Source: Streptomyces sp. NBC_00510 (GTDB lineage Bacteria > Actinomycetota > Actinomycetes > Streptomycetales > Streptomycetaceae). From it: DNA of 64,000 nucleotides. Both the position numbers and the translations under genes were made by a program. Positions 1 to 9,276 of this stretch are shown in pieces (the first letter of the stretch is position 1; each line of letters opens with the position of its first letter). The stretch lies in NCBI GenBank assembly GCA_036013505.1, contig CP107851.1, positions 4,349,501 through 4,413,500 of the forward strand, given 5' to 3'. The notes under the pieces are model-generated. The model was given only the letters and a program-made list of their open reading frames with translations. It was not told where the DNA came from and ran no database searches.

Positions 1-92
1 TGGTGGCCATTTCCTTGCGCAGAGATGTCTTGCGGAGAAACTCACGAGGGCTCGCCGCCCCGTCCGAGCGCCCGGGGGGGCATGACGCATGA
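1..92 (+). CDS. C-terminal fragment of an upstream gene, function unknown
   Basis: An open frame (codons from base 3) enters from outside the window and stops at TGA 90-92. Its last residues read VAISLRRDVLRRNSRGLAAP and then a short hydrophilic end. The stop overlaps the ATG at 89 as ATGA, the same junction style used by most genes of the operon that follows, so I infer it is the end of a genuine operon member. About 29 residues are visible, too few to assign a family. A glycan-biosynthesis role is only suggested by position. Confidence 0.45.
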   Translation, partial: VAISLRRDVLRRNSRGLAAPSERPGGHDA

Positions 93-178
93 GAAGCCTG
101 TCCATAGCCATCCCTGCGTACGGCGAAGCGTGCGACCTGCCGGACGTCGTGGCCGCAGAGCGGTGTGAAACGGCATGA
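89..178 (+). pseudogene. Probable remnant of a GT2 glycosyltransferase (29 codons)
   Basis: ATG at 89 opens a 29-codon frame ending in TGA 176-178. It begins MRSLSIAIPAYGEACDLPDV, which is the classic first strand of family 2 glycosyltransferases (compare the intact GT2 at 11793-12626, which begins STLSIVIPALNEAENLP). After that it ends within nine residues. A full GT2 has about 230-330 residues with DxD and acceptor motifs, none of which is present. Both ends keep ATGA overlaps, with the gene before and the gene at 175. This is what a large in-frame internal deletion would leave, and translation would still pass through it to the next gene. A genuinely small coupling peptide is the alternative. 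Confidence 0.5.
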
Positions 179-774
179 ACCCCCCGCTTGACGAGCCCGA
201 CCAGTCCGACGCTCACGCCCCGGAGCCCCGTCCGGAACCGGCCTCGCCCGGCCGGGCGGGTGCCGCCCGGGGCAACCGCAGGAAGCGCCGCTCCCCGGTC
301 CCGCCGGGACGGCGGATAGCGGGTGCGGCGGTGGCCGTGGTGGTCGCCGTCGCACTGTCCGCGGGCCTGTGGTCCGTGCCGCCGGTGCGCACGGTGCTGC
401 TGCAGTCCTTCACCCGGCAGCCGGCCCCGTTCACCGAGCTCTACTTCACGGATGCGCCCCGCTTCGACGGCGGCACGCTGATCGTCCCCGTCGCCGTGAA
501 CGCCCACGGGACGGGTCCCGCGCCGCTGCGGCTGAAGGTGACGCTGGAATCGGCCGACGGCAAGCCCGTGGCCTCCAGGACGGTCGGCCTCAAGCCCAAG
601 GACGGCACGGCGGTCCCCGTCGTCGCGCGGTTCACGAAGGCCACCAAGACGGCGCTCCTGCGGGTGAGCCTCGTCGGCCACGCCCAGTCGTTGCACTACA
701 ACTTCGTGACGCCGAAGACCCCGAAGACCCCGAAGCGATCCCCGAGTGCGACCCCCTCCGACGTACGAGACTGA
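175..774 (+). CDS. Membrane-anchored extracytoplasmic protein, unknown function
   Basis: This 199-residue protein has a Pro/Arg-rich cytoplasmic head (residues 1-47), one hydrophobic anchor at about 48-66 (AGAAVAVVVAVALSAGLW) and an extracytoplasmic part of about 130 residues. The latter alternates short strands in the manner of a beta-sandwich and ends in a low-complexity PKTPKTPK tail. I recognise no family. It is first in a chain of tightly coupled glycan genes; its ATG overlaps the stop of the GT2 stump and six bases separate it from the next GT4. A periplasmic accessory or scaffold role in polysaccharide assembly is an inference from position and topology only. Confidence 0.75.
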   Translation: MNPPLDEPDQSDAHAPEPRPEPASPGRAGAARGNRRKRRSPVPPGRRIAGAAVAVVVAVALSAGLWSVPPVRTVLLQSFTRQPAPFTELYFTDAPRFDGGTLIVPVAVNAHGTGPAPLRLKVTLESADGKPVASRTVGLKPKDGTAVPVVARFTKATKTALLRVSLVGHAQSLHYNFVTPKTPKTPKRSPSATPSDVRD

Positions 775-780
775 AGCCTG

Positions 781-1890
781 ATGCGACGCACCATTCTGCA
801 GATCACCCCGTACTATCCGCCCCACCTGGGCGGGCTCGAACGCGTCGTGGAGCACCTTGCCAACCAGCTCGGGCAGCGCCACGACGTGCGGGTCATCACC
901 ACCGCCCTCGGTGCCGACGGCGGACCGCGCCGCTACGGTGCCGGCCGGGTCACCGTGCGGCGGCACCGCGCGGTCGAGGTGGCGCACACCGCGCTCGCGC
1001 CGGGCCTGCCGGTCTCGCTGGCGGTGCGCACGCCGCGCGACGCCGTGCTGCACCTGCACTGCGCGCACGCGTTGATGCCCGAGCTCGTGGCCGTCATCGC
1101 CCGCATGCGCGGGCAGCGCTTCATCCTCCACTTCCACCTCGACGTGGACGCCTCCGGGCGCTTCGGCGGGCTGCTCCCCGCCTACAAGAAGCACGTCTTC
1201 GGGCGGTCGATGCGCGCCGCCGCCGGGGTGATCGTGCTCACCGAGGAACAGGGCGCCTTCGTCCGCGACACCTACGGCGTGCGGGCGGACCGGATTTTCG
1301 TCGTCCCCAACGGCGTGGGGGCCGGCTACTTCATGCCGGTGCGGGAGACGGCGCAGCGCCCCTTGCGGCTGCTGTTCGTCGGCCGCCTGAGCGCGCAGAA
1401 GAACGTGGCCCGGCTGCTGGAGGCGACGGCCCTGCTGCGGGAGCCGGTGCAGCTGCGCATCGTCGGCGACGGCGAGCTGCGGGAGAAGCTGGAGGCGCAC
1501 GCCGCCGAGCTGGGGCTGCGGAACGTCGAGTTCTCCGGCGGGCTCCTCGGCGAGGACCTGGTGCGGGCCTACGCGGACGCCGACGCCTTCGTGCTTCCGT
1601 CGGACCGGGAGGGCATGCCGCTGGTCGTCCTGGAGGCGATGGCCGCCGCCCTGCCGGTCATCGCGACCGACGTCCCCGGCACCGCAGAACTGCTCAGGGG
1701 GGTCGGACTGCTGGCCGCTCCCGAACCGGCGGCGCTGGCCGCCGCCATCGACTCGGTGGCCGCCGACCCCGGGCTGCGCCTGCGGCTCGCCCGGCAGAGC
1801 GCCGCGAAGGCCCCCGACTACTCCTGGGAAGCCGTGGCTGCCCAGGTCGAGCAGGTCTACGCCCGCGTCTACCCCGAGGCCGGCGTATGA
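781..1890 (+). CDS. GT4 family glycosyltransferase
   Basis: This 369-residue GT-B enzyme transfers a sugar from a nucleotide donor to a lipid- or glycan-linked acceptor at the cytoplasmic face. The N-terminal Rossmann domain opens with ITPYYPPHLGGLERVV, the acceptor-side glycine loop of GT4. The C-terminal domain starts near residue 198 (LLFVGRLSAQKN). The donor-binding EX7E motif EGMPLVVLE lies near residues 277-285 and is followed by the usual VIATDVPGTAEL. Length is normal for GT4. It closely resembles the GT4s at 4388 and 9273 (all start YYPPxxGG), suggesting paralogues acting on successive sugars. Its TGA overlaps the next ATG (ATGA). Donor and acceptor cannot be read from sequence. Confidence 0.9.
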   Translation: MRRTILQITPYYPPHLGGLERVVEHLANQLGQRHDVRVITTALGADGGPRRYGAGRVTVRRHRAVEVAHTALAPGLPVSLAVRTPRDAVLHLHCAHALMPELVAVIARMRGQRFILHFHLDVDASGRFGGLLPAYKKHVFGRSMRAAAGVIVLTEEQGAFVRDTYGVRADRIFVVPNGVGAGYFMPVRETAQRPLRLLFVGRLSAQKNVARLLEATALLREPVQLRIVGDGELREKLEAHAAELGLRNVEFSGGLLGEDLVRAYADADAFVLPSDREGMPLVVLEAMAAALPVIATDVPGTAELLRGVGLLAAPEPAALAAAIDSVAADPGLRLRLARQSAAKAPDYSWEAVAAQVEQVYARVYPEAGV

Positions 1891-4391
1891 CGGCCCATGA
1901 CACGGGAACCAGCGGCAGCCGCGCCACCAGGTCCCCGTCGTGGGCCGCCGAGGCGGATGCGGATCCGTTGACGTACCCGGCCGAGGACGACGCTGCGGGC
2001 GGTGGGTCCCGGCGCGGACGCCGGGGTGCGAACCGCGAGGTGGCGTCGTCCGGGGATGCCCCGGCCGCGGGCCTGCGGGCCGCCGACCTCCTGCGCGGCC
2101 GTCTCGCGGTGCTGCTCGGCATCGCGCTGGCCTGTGTCGTGGAGATGCTGCCCGGCGTGCCCGGGGTGCTGCTGACGGTGGCGGGCCTGTGGCTGCTGTT
2201 CGGGGCGCCCATCGCGGTGTGGCGCGGCGTCGCCTCCCGTGTGGTGTCCACCAGGGACGGCAGCCTCCTGCTCGCCGTCGGCATGGCGATCATCACGGAT
2301 CTCGTGATCGCCCTCGCCGTGAACACGGTGCTGCCGCTGGCCGGGGTGGAGCGCCCGCTGACGCGGGTGTCGCTGGCCGGGGCCACGGCTCTCACGCTCA
2401 TCGTGATCGGCGCCTTCGTGCCGGAGGAGGAACGGCCGGAGCAGAGGAGGTCCTGGCTCCGCGACGGACTGCCGCCGGGCGCGATCCCCGTGGCGGCGCT
2501 CGCGGGCGTCGCCCTGGTGCTGTCGGTGGCCGGGGCGATCCGGCTGAACAACGGCTACGGCGGTGGGGTCAGCATGACCGCGCTGATCGCCGTCGTCGCG
2601 CTGCTGGTGCTGCTCATGGTCCGGCGCTGGCGCTACCCGGTCGCCGTCCTCGAAACCGGCCTGTTCCTCGGCGCGGCCGCACTGCTCCTGCTGAACTCGC
2701 TGCGCGGCTGGTCCATCACCGGACACGACATCCAGCGCGAGTACGAGTACTTCCGGCTGACGCTCGGCGGATCGCTCTGGGACATCTCCACCTATCCCGA
2801 TGCGTACAACGCCTGCCTGAGCATCACGCTGCTGCCCGTGAGCGTGTTCCGGCTCACCGCGATCCCCGACATCTACGTCTTCAAGATCGTGCTGCCGGTG
2901 CTGTTCGCGCTCACCCCGGTGCTGGTCCACCGCGCGGTGCGCAATGTCGCCCCGCAGCTGGTGTCCCTGCTGTCGGCCGTCTTCTTCATGCTCTTCCCCA
3001 CCTTCCTCTCCGACATGACCTTCCTGGGCCGCCAGGAGGTCGCGTTCGTGCTGCTCGGCTGCGGGATCATGGTGCTCACCGACCCCGGGCGGCCGCTGCG
3101 CGTGCGGCGGATCGCGTTCGTCGTGCTCCTCGCCGGCATCACGCTCTCGCACTACTCGACGATCTACGTGGTGATCGTCGTCCTCGGAGTCGCCGTCGCC
3201 AGCGACGTGGTCTGGCGCTGGGTGGAGCGGTTCAAGTCCAAGCGCGCACGCAAGCGCAAATACCGTCCGGCCGAGGCCGCCTCCTTCCTGACCTGGTGGA
3301 TCGTGGCGGGAGCCGCGGCCATGGCACTGGTGTGGGCGGGCCCGGTCACGCACACCAGCGGGCAGCTACGGAGCACGCTGAGCGGCGTCGTGCAGGAGAT
3401 CACCAACCCGGGGCATGCGCAGGGCGGCTCGTCCGACACCTCGTACAGCCTCTTCGGCGGCGGGCCCTCGCTGACGCCGCAGCAGCGGCTGAGCGAGTAC
3501 CGCGCCGAGACCATCAAGGAGACGGCCGCCGACCGCGCGAAGGGATCGTATCTGCCCCTCGAGACGGTGGACGCCTACCCGACCCCCGTCATGACCCAGC
3601 GGAACATGGCCCTCACCACCGCCGGGCACGTGCTCGACGCCGTCGGGCTGAAGGCGGTCACGGTCAACTCCCTGCTGCGCCAGTTCACCGCGGGCCTGCT
3701 GCAGCTGCTGCTGATCATCGGCGTCATCGTGATCGACATCGGGCAGCGCGGGGCCTTCCGGCCGGTGCGCGACCAGACCACCCTGACCATCGGCGCCGTC
3801 GCCCTGCTCGGCGTGCTCACGGTCGTCCCCCAGCTCTCGGTCGACTACGGCGTGCTCCGCGCCTTCCAGCAGGGACTGTTCTTCTTCGCGCCCTTCATCG
3901 CGGCGGGCATGCTGTCCGTCCTGCGCTGGATCGGGCGGCGCCGCATCCTGACCGTGTACGCACTGGTGGTGGCGCTCTTCCTGGACCTCACCGGCGTGGT
4001 GCCCAAACTGCTCGGCGGTTACCCGCCGCAGTTGCAGCTCAGCAACGCCGGCCAGTACTACGACATCTACTATCCGAGCACCGAGGAGCGGATGGCCGCC
4101 TACTGGCTGTCGCAGCGCTTCGCCGCCGAGGGCGGACCGACCCTGGTGCAGACCGACGGCTTCACCTTCAACCGGCAGCAGACCGTCCTCACCGGCCCGG
4201 TCATGGGCAACATCTTCCCCACCAGGCTGCGCACCGACTCGTACCTCCTGCTGGGTACCTCGACCGTGCGCACCGGACAGGTGACCTTCTCCTACCGGGG
4301 CGACCTCATCACCTTCCGCTACCCCGTCGGGCTCCTCGACAAGACCAAGAACGAGATCTACAGCAGCGAGGGAGCAAGGATCTACCGATGA
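1887..4391 (+). CDS. Large polytopic membrane protein, GT-C/DUF2206-like
   Basis: 834 residues. After a charged cytoplasmic head of about 75 residues there are roughly 13-15 hydrophobic segments, then an extracytoplasmic C-terminal region of about 130 residues. The loop containing GHDIQREYEYFRL, just before a long run of membrane helices, resembles the first-loop acidic motif of GT-C enzymes and of the DUF2206 family. I therefore infer a lipid-phosphate-sugar-dependent glycosyltransferase or polymerase working on the outer face. The start is ATG 1887, overlapping the GT4 stop; the end overlaps the next ATG as ATGA. A Wzy-type polymerase is an alternative. The family call is from memory of motif shape and needs a profile search. 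Confidence 0.75.
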   Translation: MTAHDTGTSGSRATRSPSWAAEADADPLTYPAEDDAAGGGSRRGRRGANREVASSGDAPAAGLRAADLLRGRLAVLLGIALACVVEMLPGVPGVLLTVAGLWLLFGAPIAVWRGVASRVVSTRDGSLLLAVGMAIITDLVIALAVNTVLPLAGVERPLTRVSLAGATALTLIVIGAFVPEEERPEQRRSWLRDGLPPGAIPVAALAGVALVLSVAGAIRLNNGYGGGVSMTALIAVVALLVLLMVRRWRYPVAVLETGLFLGAAALLLLNSLRGWSITGHDIQREYEYFRLTLGGSLWDISTYPDAYNACLSITLLPVSVFRLTAIPDIYVFKIVLPVLFALTPVLVHRAVRNVAPQLVSLLSAVFFMLFPTFLSDMTFLGRQEVAFVLLGCGIMVLTDPGRPLRVRRIAFVVLLAGITLSHYSTIYVVIVVLGVAVASDVVWRWVERFKSKRARKRKYRPAEAASFLTWWIVAGAAAMALVWAGPVTHTSGQLRSTLSGVVQEITNPGHAQGGSSDTSYSLFGGGPSLTPQQRLSEYRAETIKETAADRAKGSYLPLETVDAYPTPVMTQRNMALTTAGHVLDAVGLKAVTVNSLLRQFTAGLLQLLLIIGVIVIDIGQRGAFRPVRDQTTLTIGAVALLGVLTVVPQLSVDYGVLRAFQQGLFFFAPFIAAGMLSVLRWIGRRRILTVYALVVALFLDLTGVVPKLLGGYPPQLQLSNAGQYYDIYYPSTEERMAAYWLSQRFAAEGGPTLVQTDGFTFNRQQTVLTGPVMGNIFPTRLRTDSYLLLGTSTVRTGQVTFSYRGDLITFRYPVGLLDKTKNEIYSSEGARIYR

Positions 4392-5527
4392 GGGTCCTCC
4401 TGGTCAGCCACTACTACCCGCCGCACGTCGGCGGCATCGAGAACGTCGTCCGCATGGAGGCCGTGCACCTCGCCGCGCGCGGTGTCGACGTCACGGTGCT
4501 CACCAGCGGCGAGCGCACCGCGATCAGCCAGGAGGACGGCGTACGCGTCGTCCGTGTCGCGGCGTGGAACGGCGCGGAGCGGGCCGGTGTGCCCTTCCCC
4601 GTACTGTCGCCGCGGTTGCTGACGGCCGCATTCCGCTGGGTCCGCCGGGCCGACGTGGTCCATGTGCACGACTGCCTGTACCTGACCTCGTGGGCGGCCG
4701 GACTCGTCTCCGCGCTCACCCGCACCCCGCACCTGGTCACCCAGCACGTCGCCCTGGTGCAGCACCCGTCCGCGCTGGTGCGCGGGGTGCAGCGGGCCGT
4801 GTACGCCGTCGCAGGCCGCGGCCTGCTGCGACGGGCCCGCACCGTCATCACGCTCAACGCCTCGGTCGCGGACTTCGTACGCCGCTACGGCGCCCGTCCC
4901 GCCCGGGCCCGCCACCTCGCGAACGGCGTGGACGCCGCCCTCTTCCGGCCTGCCGCCTCGGGCGAGGAGCGGGCGCTGGCCCGCAAGCACTTCGGCCTGC
5001 CGCAGGACCGGCCGCTGGTGCTCTTCGCGGGACGCCTGGTGCCGAAGAAGGGCTACGACCTGCTGCTGTCCGGCTACGACCCCTCCGCCGGCTACGACCT
5101 GGTGTTCGCCGGGGACGGCGACTCCACCGCCCTGACCGGCCGGCCCGGCGTGCACCACCTGGGCGGGCTGCCCCCGCAGGAACTGGCCGAGGCGTACCGG
5201 GCCTGCGACGTCTTCGCGCTGCCGTCGACCGCCGAGGGCTTCCCCCTCACCGTCCAGGAGGCCATGGCCTCCGGGCTTCCCGTGGTCACCACCGACGACC
5301 CGGGCTACGCGCCCTACCGTCTCGACCGCTCGCGCGTCACACTGCTGAACCGGGACGCCGGGGAGATCCGCTCCGCGCTGTCCGCGCTCGCCGGGGACGA
5401 GCAGCGGCGCGAGCACATGGGCCTGTACTCGCGCGAACTCGCGACCACGGCCTTCGCCTGGGAGGAGCACGTGAGCGCGCTGACCCAGTACTACCGGGAC
5501 GCTGCGAAACCGGCCACCGATGGCTAG
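4388..5527 (+). CDS. GT4 family glycosyltransferase
   Basis: 379-residue GT-B enzyme. It starts MRVLLVSHYYPPHVGGIENV, has the inter-domain segment LVLFAGRLVPKKGYD near residue 215, and the EX7E motif EGFPLTVQE near residues 282-290. The second domain is slightly short (SGYDPSAGYDLVFAGDGDS), but no catalytic element looks missing. The ATG overlaps the previous stop (ATGA) and the TAG at 5525 lies 8 bases inside the flippase gene, so translation is coupled on both sides. It should add one sugar of the repeat unit made by this operon; linkage is unknown. Confidence 0.9.
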   Translation: MRVLLVSHYYPPHVGGIENVVRMEAVHLAARGVDVTVLTSGERTAISQEDGVRVVRVAAWNGAERAGVPFPVLSPRLLTAAFRWVRRADVVHVHDCLYLTSWAAGLVSALTRTPHLVTQHVALVQHPSALVRGVQRAVYAVAGRGLLRRARTVITLNASVADFVRRYGARPARARHLANGVDAALFRPAASGEERALARKHFGLPQDRPLVLFAGRLVPKKGYDLLLSGYDPSAGYDLVFAGDGDSTALTGRPGVHHLGGLPPQELAEAYRACDVFALPSTAEGFPLTVQEAMASGLPVVTTDDPGYAPYRLDRSRVTLLNRDAGEIRSALSALAGDEQRREHMGLYSRELATTAFAWEEHVSALTQYYRDAAKPATDG

Positions 5528-6842
5528 GAACAGGGGCAGGCACGCCCGTCCCTCGGACCAGGTGTACCGCAGTTCGTTCTTCCTGATGGCGTCGACGGCG
5601 ACCACGGCCGCCCTCGGCTTCGTCTTCTGGGTGGTGGTGGCGCGCTTCTACACCCCGGAACAGGTCGGTCTGGCCACGTCGCTGATCTCGGCGACCTCGC
5701 TGATCTCCTACCTGAGCCTGTTCGGGCTCAACAGCACGCTGATCCGCTTCCCGGCGGCGGGCCCCGCCCGCAACGGACAGCTCACCCAGTCGATCGCGCT
5801 GGTCGGGACGGTCTCGTTCCTGATCGCCGCGCTCTACCTGCTCGGCCTGCCGCTGTACGCGCCGAAACTGGTCTTCATCCGCGACCATGCGACGGCGGCC
5901 GCCGCGTTCGTGGTGTTCTGCATCTGCGCGGCGGTGAGCCAGCTGACCTTCTCGGTCTTCGTCAGCGCCCGCATGGCCCACCAGAACGCGCTGGTCTACG
6001 GCCTGCTCCAGGGACTGGTCAAGCTGGCCCTGCCGGTCGCCCTGGTCGGCTACGGCTCGGCCGGCATCCTCGGCTCCACCGGTGGCGGCTTCGCGGCGAC
6101 CGCGCTGGTCGCGCTGTTCCTGATGCACCGCCAGCTCGGCTTCCGCTTCGACTTCCGCGCCCGGGGCACCAGGCTCCGCGAACAGCTGCGGTTCTCCGTC
6201 GCGAGCTACGTCACCAGCCTGCTCAACCTGCTGCCGCAGCTGGTCGTCCCGCTCATCGTGCTGCACCAGCTCGGCGCGGCGGCGGCCGGCTACTACTACG
6301 TCGCCTTCCAGATCGCCAGCCTGCTCAACTCGGTGTCCTTCTCCGTCGGCGAGGCCCTGTTCGCGGAGGGCTCCAACGACCCCTCCCGGATCGGCGTCCT
6401 CCTCCGGAAGACCGCCGCGATCATCGCGGGGCTGATGATCCCCGCCTCCGCGGTGGTGGCGTTGGGCAGCGGGCTGATCCTGAAGCTGTTCGGCGGCAGC
6501 TACGCCGCCGAGGCCAAGCCCCTGCTGATCGCGTTCGCCGCCGGAGGCCTGGCGGTCGCACTCACCACCTGGGCGAACTTCGCGCTCAAGCTGACCGGCC
6601 AGATGCGGCAGCTGGTCGTGAACAACGTCGTGTACGTGACCGTGTCCGTCTCCCTCACCCTGCTCTGGGCGTCCCGGGGTCTGGTCTGGGTCGGCGTCGC
6701 CTGGGGTGCGGGCAACCTCGCGTCCGGGGTGGTCGCCCTGGTCGCCGTGCTCGGGCACCGGCGCCGCAGCCTGGCGGCCGTACGGGCGCAGAAGCACCAA
6801 CTGGAACTGGACCCGCCCCGGACCGTGGAGGCACAGGCATGA
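5520..6842 (+). CDS. Polysaccharide flippase (Wzx/MATE-like, MOP superfamily)
   Basis: 440 residues with about 12 membrane helices. It begins with the basic cytoplasmic head and first helix typical of Wzx/RfbX proteins (SSFFLMASTATTAALGFVFW), followed by the conserved ARFYTPEQVGLATSLISATS segment. MOP-superfamily flippases move undecaprenyl-diphosphate-linked repeat units across the membrane, and this is the only such transporter seen in the operon. The ATG at 5520 overlaps the end of the GT4 by 8 bp and the TGA overlaps the next ATG. Substrate identity is an inference from the neighbouring transferases. Confidence 0.88.
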   Translation: MARNRGRHARPSDQVYRSSFFLMASTATTAALGFVFWVVVARFYTPEQVGLATSLISATSLISYLSLFGLNSTLIRFPAAGPARNGQLTQSIALVGTVSFLIAALYLLGLPLYAPKLVFIRDHATAAAAFVVFCICAAVSQLTFSVFVSARMAHQNALVYGLLQGLVKLALPVALVGYGSAGILGSTGGGFAATALVALFLMHRQLGFRFDFRARGTRLREQLRFSVASYVTSLLNLLPQLVVPLIVLHQLGAAAAGYYYVAFQIASLLNSVSFSVGEALFAEGSNDPSRIGVLLRKTAAIIAGLMIPASAVVALGSGLILKLFGGSYAAEAKPLLIAFAAGGLAVALTTWANFALKLTGQMRQLVVNNVVYVTVSVSLTLLWASRGLVWVGVAWGAGNLASGVVALVAVLGHRRRSLAAVRAQKHQLELDPPRTVEAQA

Positions 6843-8008
6843 GGATCCTGCAGATCGTCAACATCGGATTCGAAGCCGGAGGAGCGGAGAAGAGCGTCCG
6901 GCTGATCATGGACGGTCTCGGCCGCCGGGGGCACGAGGTGCGGGTGCTCTCCACCGACCTCCTGCTGACCGGGGCGGCCGACCAGCAGGTCTTCGCCCAC
7001 GACCTGGTCCCCGCCGTCACCGGCAACCCGGCCAAGCGGCTTCTCGGCTACTTCTGGCACCGCCCGGCGTACCGCCGGGTCGGTCAGGTCCTGCGGGACT
7101 TCCGGCCCGATGTCGTCCACCTCCACACCATCGGGGAGTTCAGCCCCGCCGTACTGGCGGCCACCAAGGGCAGCCCGCGGGTGCTGACCGTGCACGGGCC
7201 CGAGGACTGGACCAGGTCGCTGCTGCGGTGGAACCTGGCCAGCGCGACCTCCGGCGGCCGGCTCTCGGCCGGCGACGCCGCCCGCTACCTCTACCTGCGG
7301 TACTTCCAGCGGCCCGCGTACCTGCCGCGGCTGCGGCGGGTGAACCGGGTGATCGCCCCCAGCCGGTACTACGCCGACGCCGTCCGCGCGGACGCCGGCG
7401 CCGTCCCGGTCTTCGTCACGCCCAACGGGATCGAGCGCAGCACCTTCCCGGAACCGATCAAGGAGACCGGGCACCTGGTGTTCGTCGGCCGACTGGAGCC
7501 GGTCAAGGGTGTCCACGTGCTGCTGGAGGCGTTCCGCGAGCTGCTCACGGCCCATCCGGACGCGCGGCTCACCATCGTGGGCGACGGAACGGACCGCAAG
7601 CGTCTGGAGGACTCCGCCGCCGGGCTCGTCGAGGCAGGCCGGGTGACCTTCCGGGGCTGGCTCTCCCCCGACGGCGTCGCCGACTGCCTGAGGGCTGCCT
7701 CCGTGGTGGTGCTGCCGTCGCTGTGGCCGGAGAACTTCCCCACCGTCGGGCTGGAGGCCCTGCAGATGGGCCGCCCGCTGGTCGCCTCCAGGGTCGGCGG
7801 ACTGCCGGAGCTGGTGGGCGAGGACAACGGTGCGCTGGTCACCGCGGGGGACGTCGCCGGGCTCGCCGCGGCGCTGGGCCGGCTCGTCGGCGACCGGCAG
7901 GTGTTGGAGCGCATGGGGGAGGCCTCGGCCGCGCGCGCCGAGCGGTACGGCGTCGAGGAGTTCCTCGACGCCCTCGAACATCACTACAAAGAGGTCGTTG
8001 CAGAGTGA
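6839..8008 (+). CDS. GT4 family glycosyltransferase
   Basis: 389-residue GT-B enzyme that differs from its three neighbours. The N-terminal glycine loop reads IVNIGFEAGGAEKSVRLI instead of YYPPxxGG. The mid segment is LVFVGRLEPVKGVHVLLEAF, and the EX7E region is ENFPTVGLE near residues 298-306, followed by LVASRVGGLPELV. An insert at about residues 125-165 (WNLASATSGGRLSAGDAARY) precedes the second domain. The start ATG overlaps the flippase stop; the TGA overlaps a GTG start downstream (GTGA). It probably uses a different acceptor from the YYPP-type paralogues. Specificity cannot be stated. Confidence 0.9.
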   Translation: MRILQIVNIGFEAGGAEKSVRLIMDGLGRRGHEVRVLSTDLLLTGAADQQVFAHDLVPAVTGNPAKRLLGYFWHRPAYRRVGQVLRDFRPDVVHLHTIGEFSPAVLAATKGSPRVLTVHGPEDWTRSLLRWNLASATSGGRLSAGDAARYLYLRYFQRPAYLPRLRRVNRVIAPSRYYADAVRADAGAVPVFVTPNGIERSTFPEPIKETGHLVFVGRLEPVKGVHVLLEAFRELLTAHPDARLTIVGDGTDRKRLEDSAAGLVEAGRVTFRGWLSPDGVADCLRAASVVVLPSLWPENFPTVGLEALQMGRPLVASRVGGLPELVGEDNGALVTAGDVAGLAAALGRLVGDRQVLERMGEASAARAERYGVEEFLDALEHHYKEVVAE

Positions 8009-9276
8009 AGATCGTTGTCGTCAATGCCTTCGAACGCGGGAACCGCGGCGACGCGGCCCTGCTGAGCGTGGCCATCCAGCAGTTGCAGCGGGCCTACCCG
8101 TCGGCGCGGATCGCGATCGCGGGCTTCGAGGAGCCGGAGGTCTGGCCCGAGTTCGACGGCGTCCCCAACCTCGGTTCGGTCCGCAGGTACGTGGGTGACG
8201 AGAAGGCCGGACGGCTCGCCCGGCCCGCCCGCAAGGCGACGGCCCTGGCCCTCGCCGCACTCGCCGCCCTCCCCGGGGGCGGGCGACTGGTCAAGGCGCT
8301 GGCCCGGCTCCTCCCCCGGGAGATGCGGACGGAGGTGCGCGCCCTCGCGGAGGCCGATCTGGTGCTCTCCCTCGGCGGCGGCTACCTCAACGGCAAGGCG
8401 GACTTCGCCTCCGACCTCAGCATCACCTTCCTGCTGCTGCCGATGTGGTTCGCCCACCGCTTCAAGGTGCCCGTCGTGCTGGCCCCCCAGTCGTACGGCC
8501 CGTTCCCCACCCGGTGGCAGCGCCTGGTGATGCGGCGGGTGCTGGGCAGGAGCCGCCGCGTCGTGGCGCGTGAGGAGATCAGCCTCACCAGGCTCGCGGA
8601 GGCCGGCGTCCCCGACCGGATGGTGATACGCGGCGTGGACAGCGCCTTCGCCTTCCAGGGCATGTCCCAGCGGCCCTGGCGGCACGAGCTCGGGATTCCC
8701 CAGGACGCACCTTTGGTGCTGGTCACCGCTCGCCAGTTCCTCGACGCCGCGGCGCAGTCCGCGTACGAGGACGCGATGACCGCCGCCGTCCGGCACCTGC
8801 TCGACCAGGACTGCCACGTGGTGATCGTCCCCCAGGTCACCTGCGCCTTCCAGGCGGACGACGACCGCATCGTCAACCGCCGGATCGCCGCCACCCTCGA
8901 CAGCCCCCGGCTGCACGTCCTGGACGACGAGGCCATCGACCACCACGAGATCTTCGCCCTCTACGGCGCCGCCGACTTCATCCTCGGCACGCGCTTCCAC
9001 TCGGTGATCTTCGGTCTGGTCTCCAAGGTGCCCTGCGCCGCGATCGAGTACGACCACAAGACCCGCGGGATCATGCGGGACCTCGGTCTGGAGCACTGGG
9101 TCATCCGGATGTCGGAAGCGACGCCGGACTCGCTGATCAGCCTGGTCGACAAGCTGCTGGCCGACGCGGACTCCTACCGTCAGCACCTCCAGACCGCGAT
9201 CCCCGCCTACTCCGCGCGCGCGGAGGAGTTCGTCGGCCTCCTGCGCACCGACGTACCCGAGGTGACCCGGGGATGA
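8005..9276 (+). CDS. Polysaccharide pyruvyl transferase family protein
   Basis: 423 residues. The GTG start at 8005 overlaps the previous stop and gives VKIVVVNAFERGNRGDAALL, the N-terminal (N/Y)xGDxAL signature of the PF04230 family. Further family marks are LGGGYLNG near residue 122 and GTRFHSVIFG near 328. Enzymes of this family move a pyruvyl group from phosphoenolpyruvate to a sugar to form a ketal, giving the glycan a negative charge. Some members have other roles (for example CsaB, which pyruvylates secondary cell-wall polymer for S-layer binding). Its place between GT4 genes supports pyruvylation of the repeat unit while lipid-linked. Confidence 0.88.
   Translation: MKIVVVNAFERGNRGDAALLSVAIQQLQRAYPSARIAIAGFEEPEVWPEFDGVPNLGSVRRYVGDEKAGRLARPARKATALALAALAALPGGGRLVKALARLLPREMRTEVRALAEADLVLSLGGGYLNGKADFASDLSITFLLLPMWFAHRFKVPVVLAPQSYGPFPTRWQRLVMRRVLGRSRRVVAREEISLTRLAEAGVPDRMVIRGVDSAFAFQGMSQRPWRHELGIPQDAPLVLVTARQFLDAAAQSAYEDAMTAAVRHLLDQDCHVVIVPQVTCAFQADDDRIVNRRIAATLDSPRLHVLDDEAIDHHEIFALYGAADFILGTRFHSVIFGLVSKVPCAAIEYDHKTRGIMRDLGLEHWVIRMSEATPDSLISLVDKLLADADSYRQHLQTAIPAYSARAEEFVGLLRTDVPEVTRG

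Noticed and set aside
1940..4390. Second long plus-strand frame overlapping the GT-C-like gene
   Set aside because: It is an out-of-frame shadow. The protein frame 1887-4391 has clear membrane helices and ATGA junctions, and the other is Arg/Ala-rich noise until it merges with the real GT4 frame at 4388.
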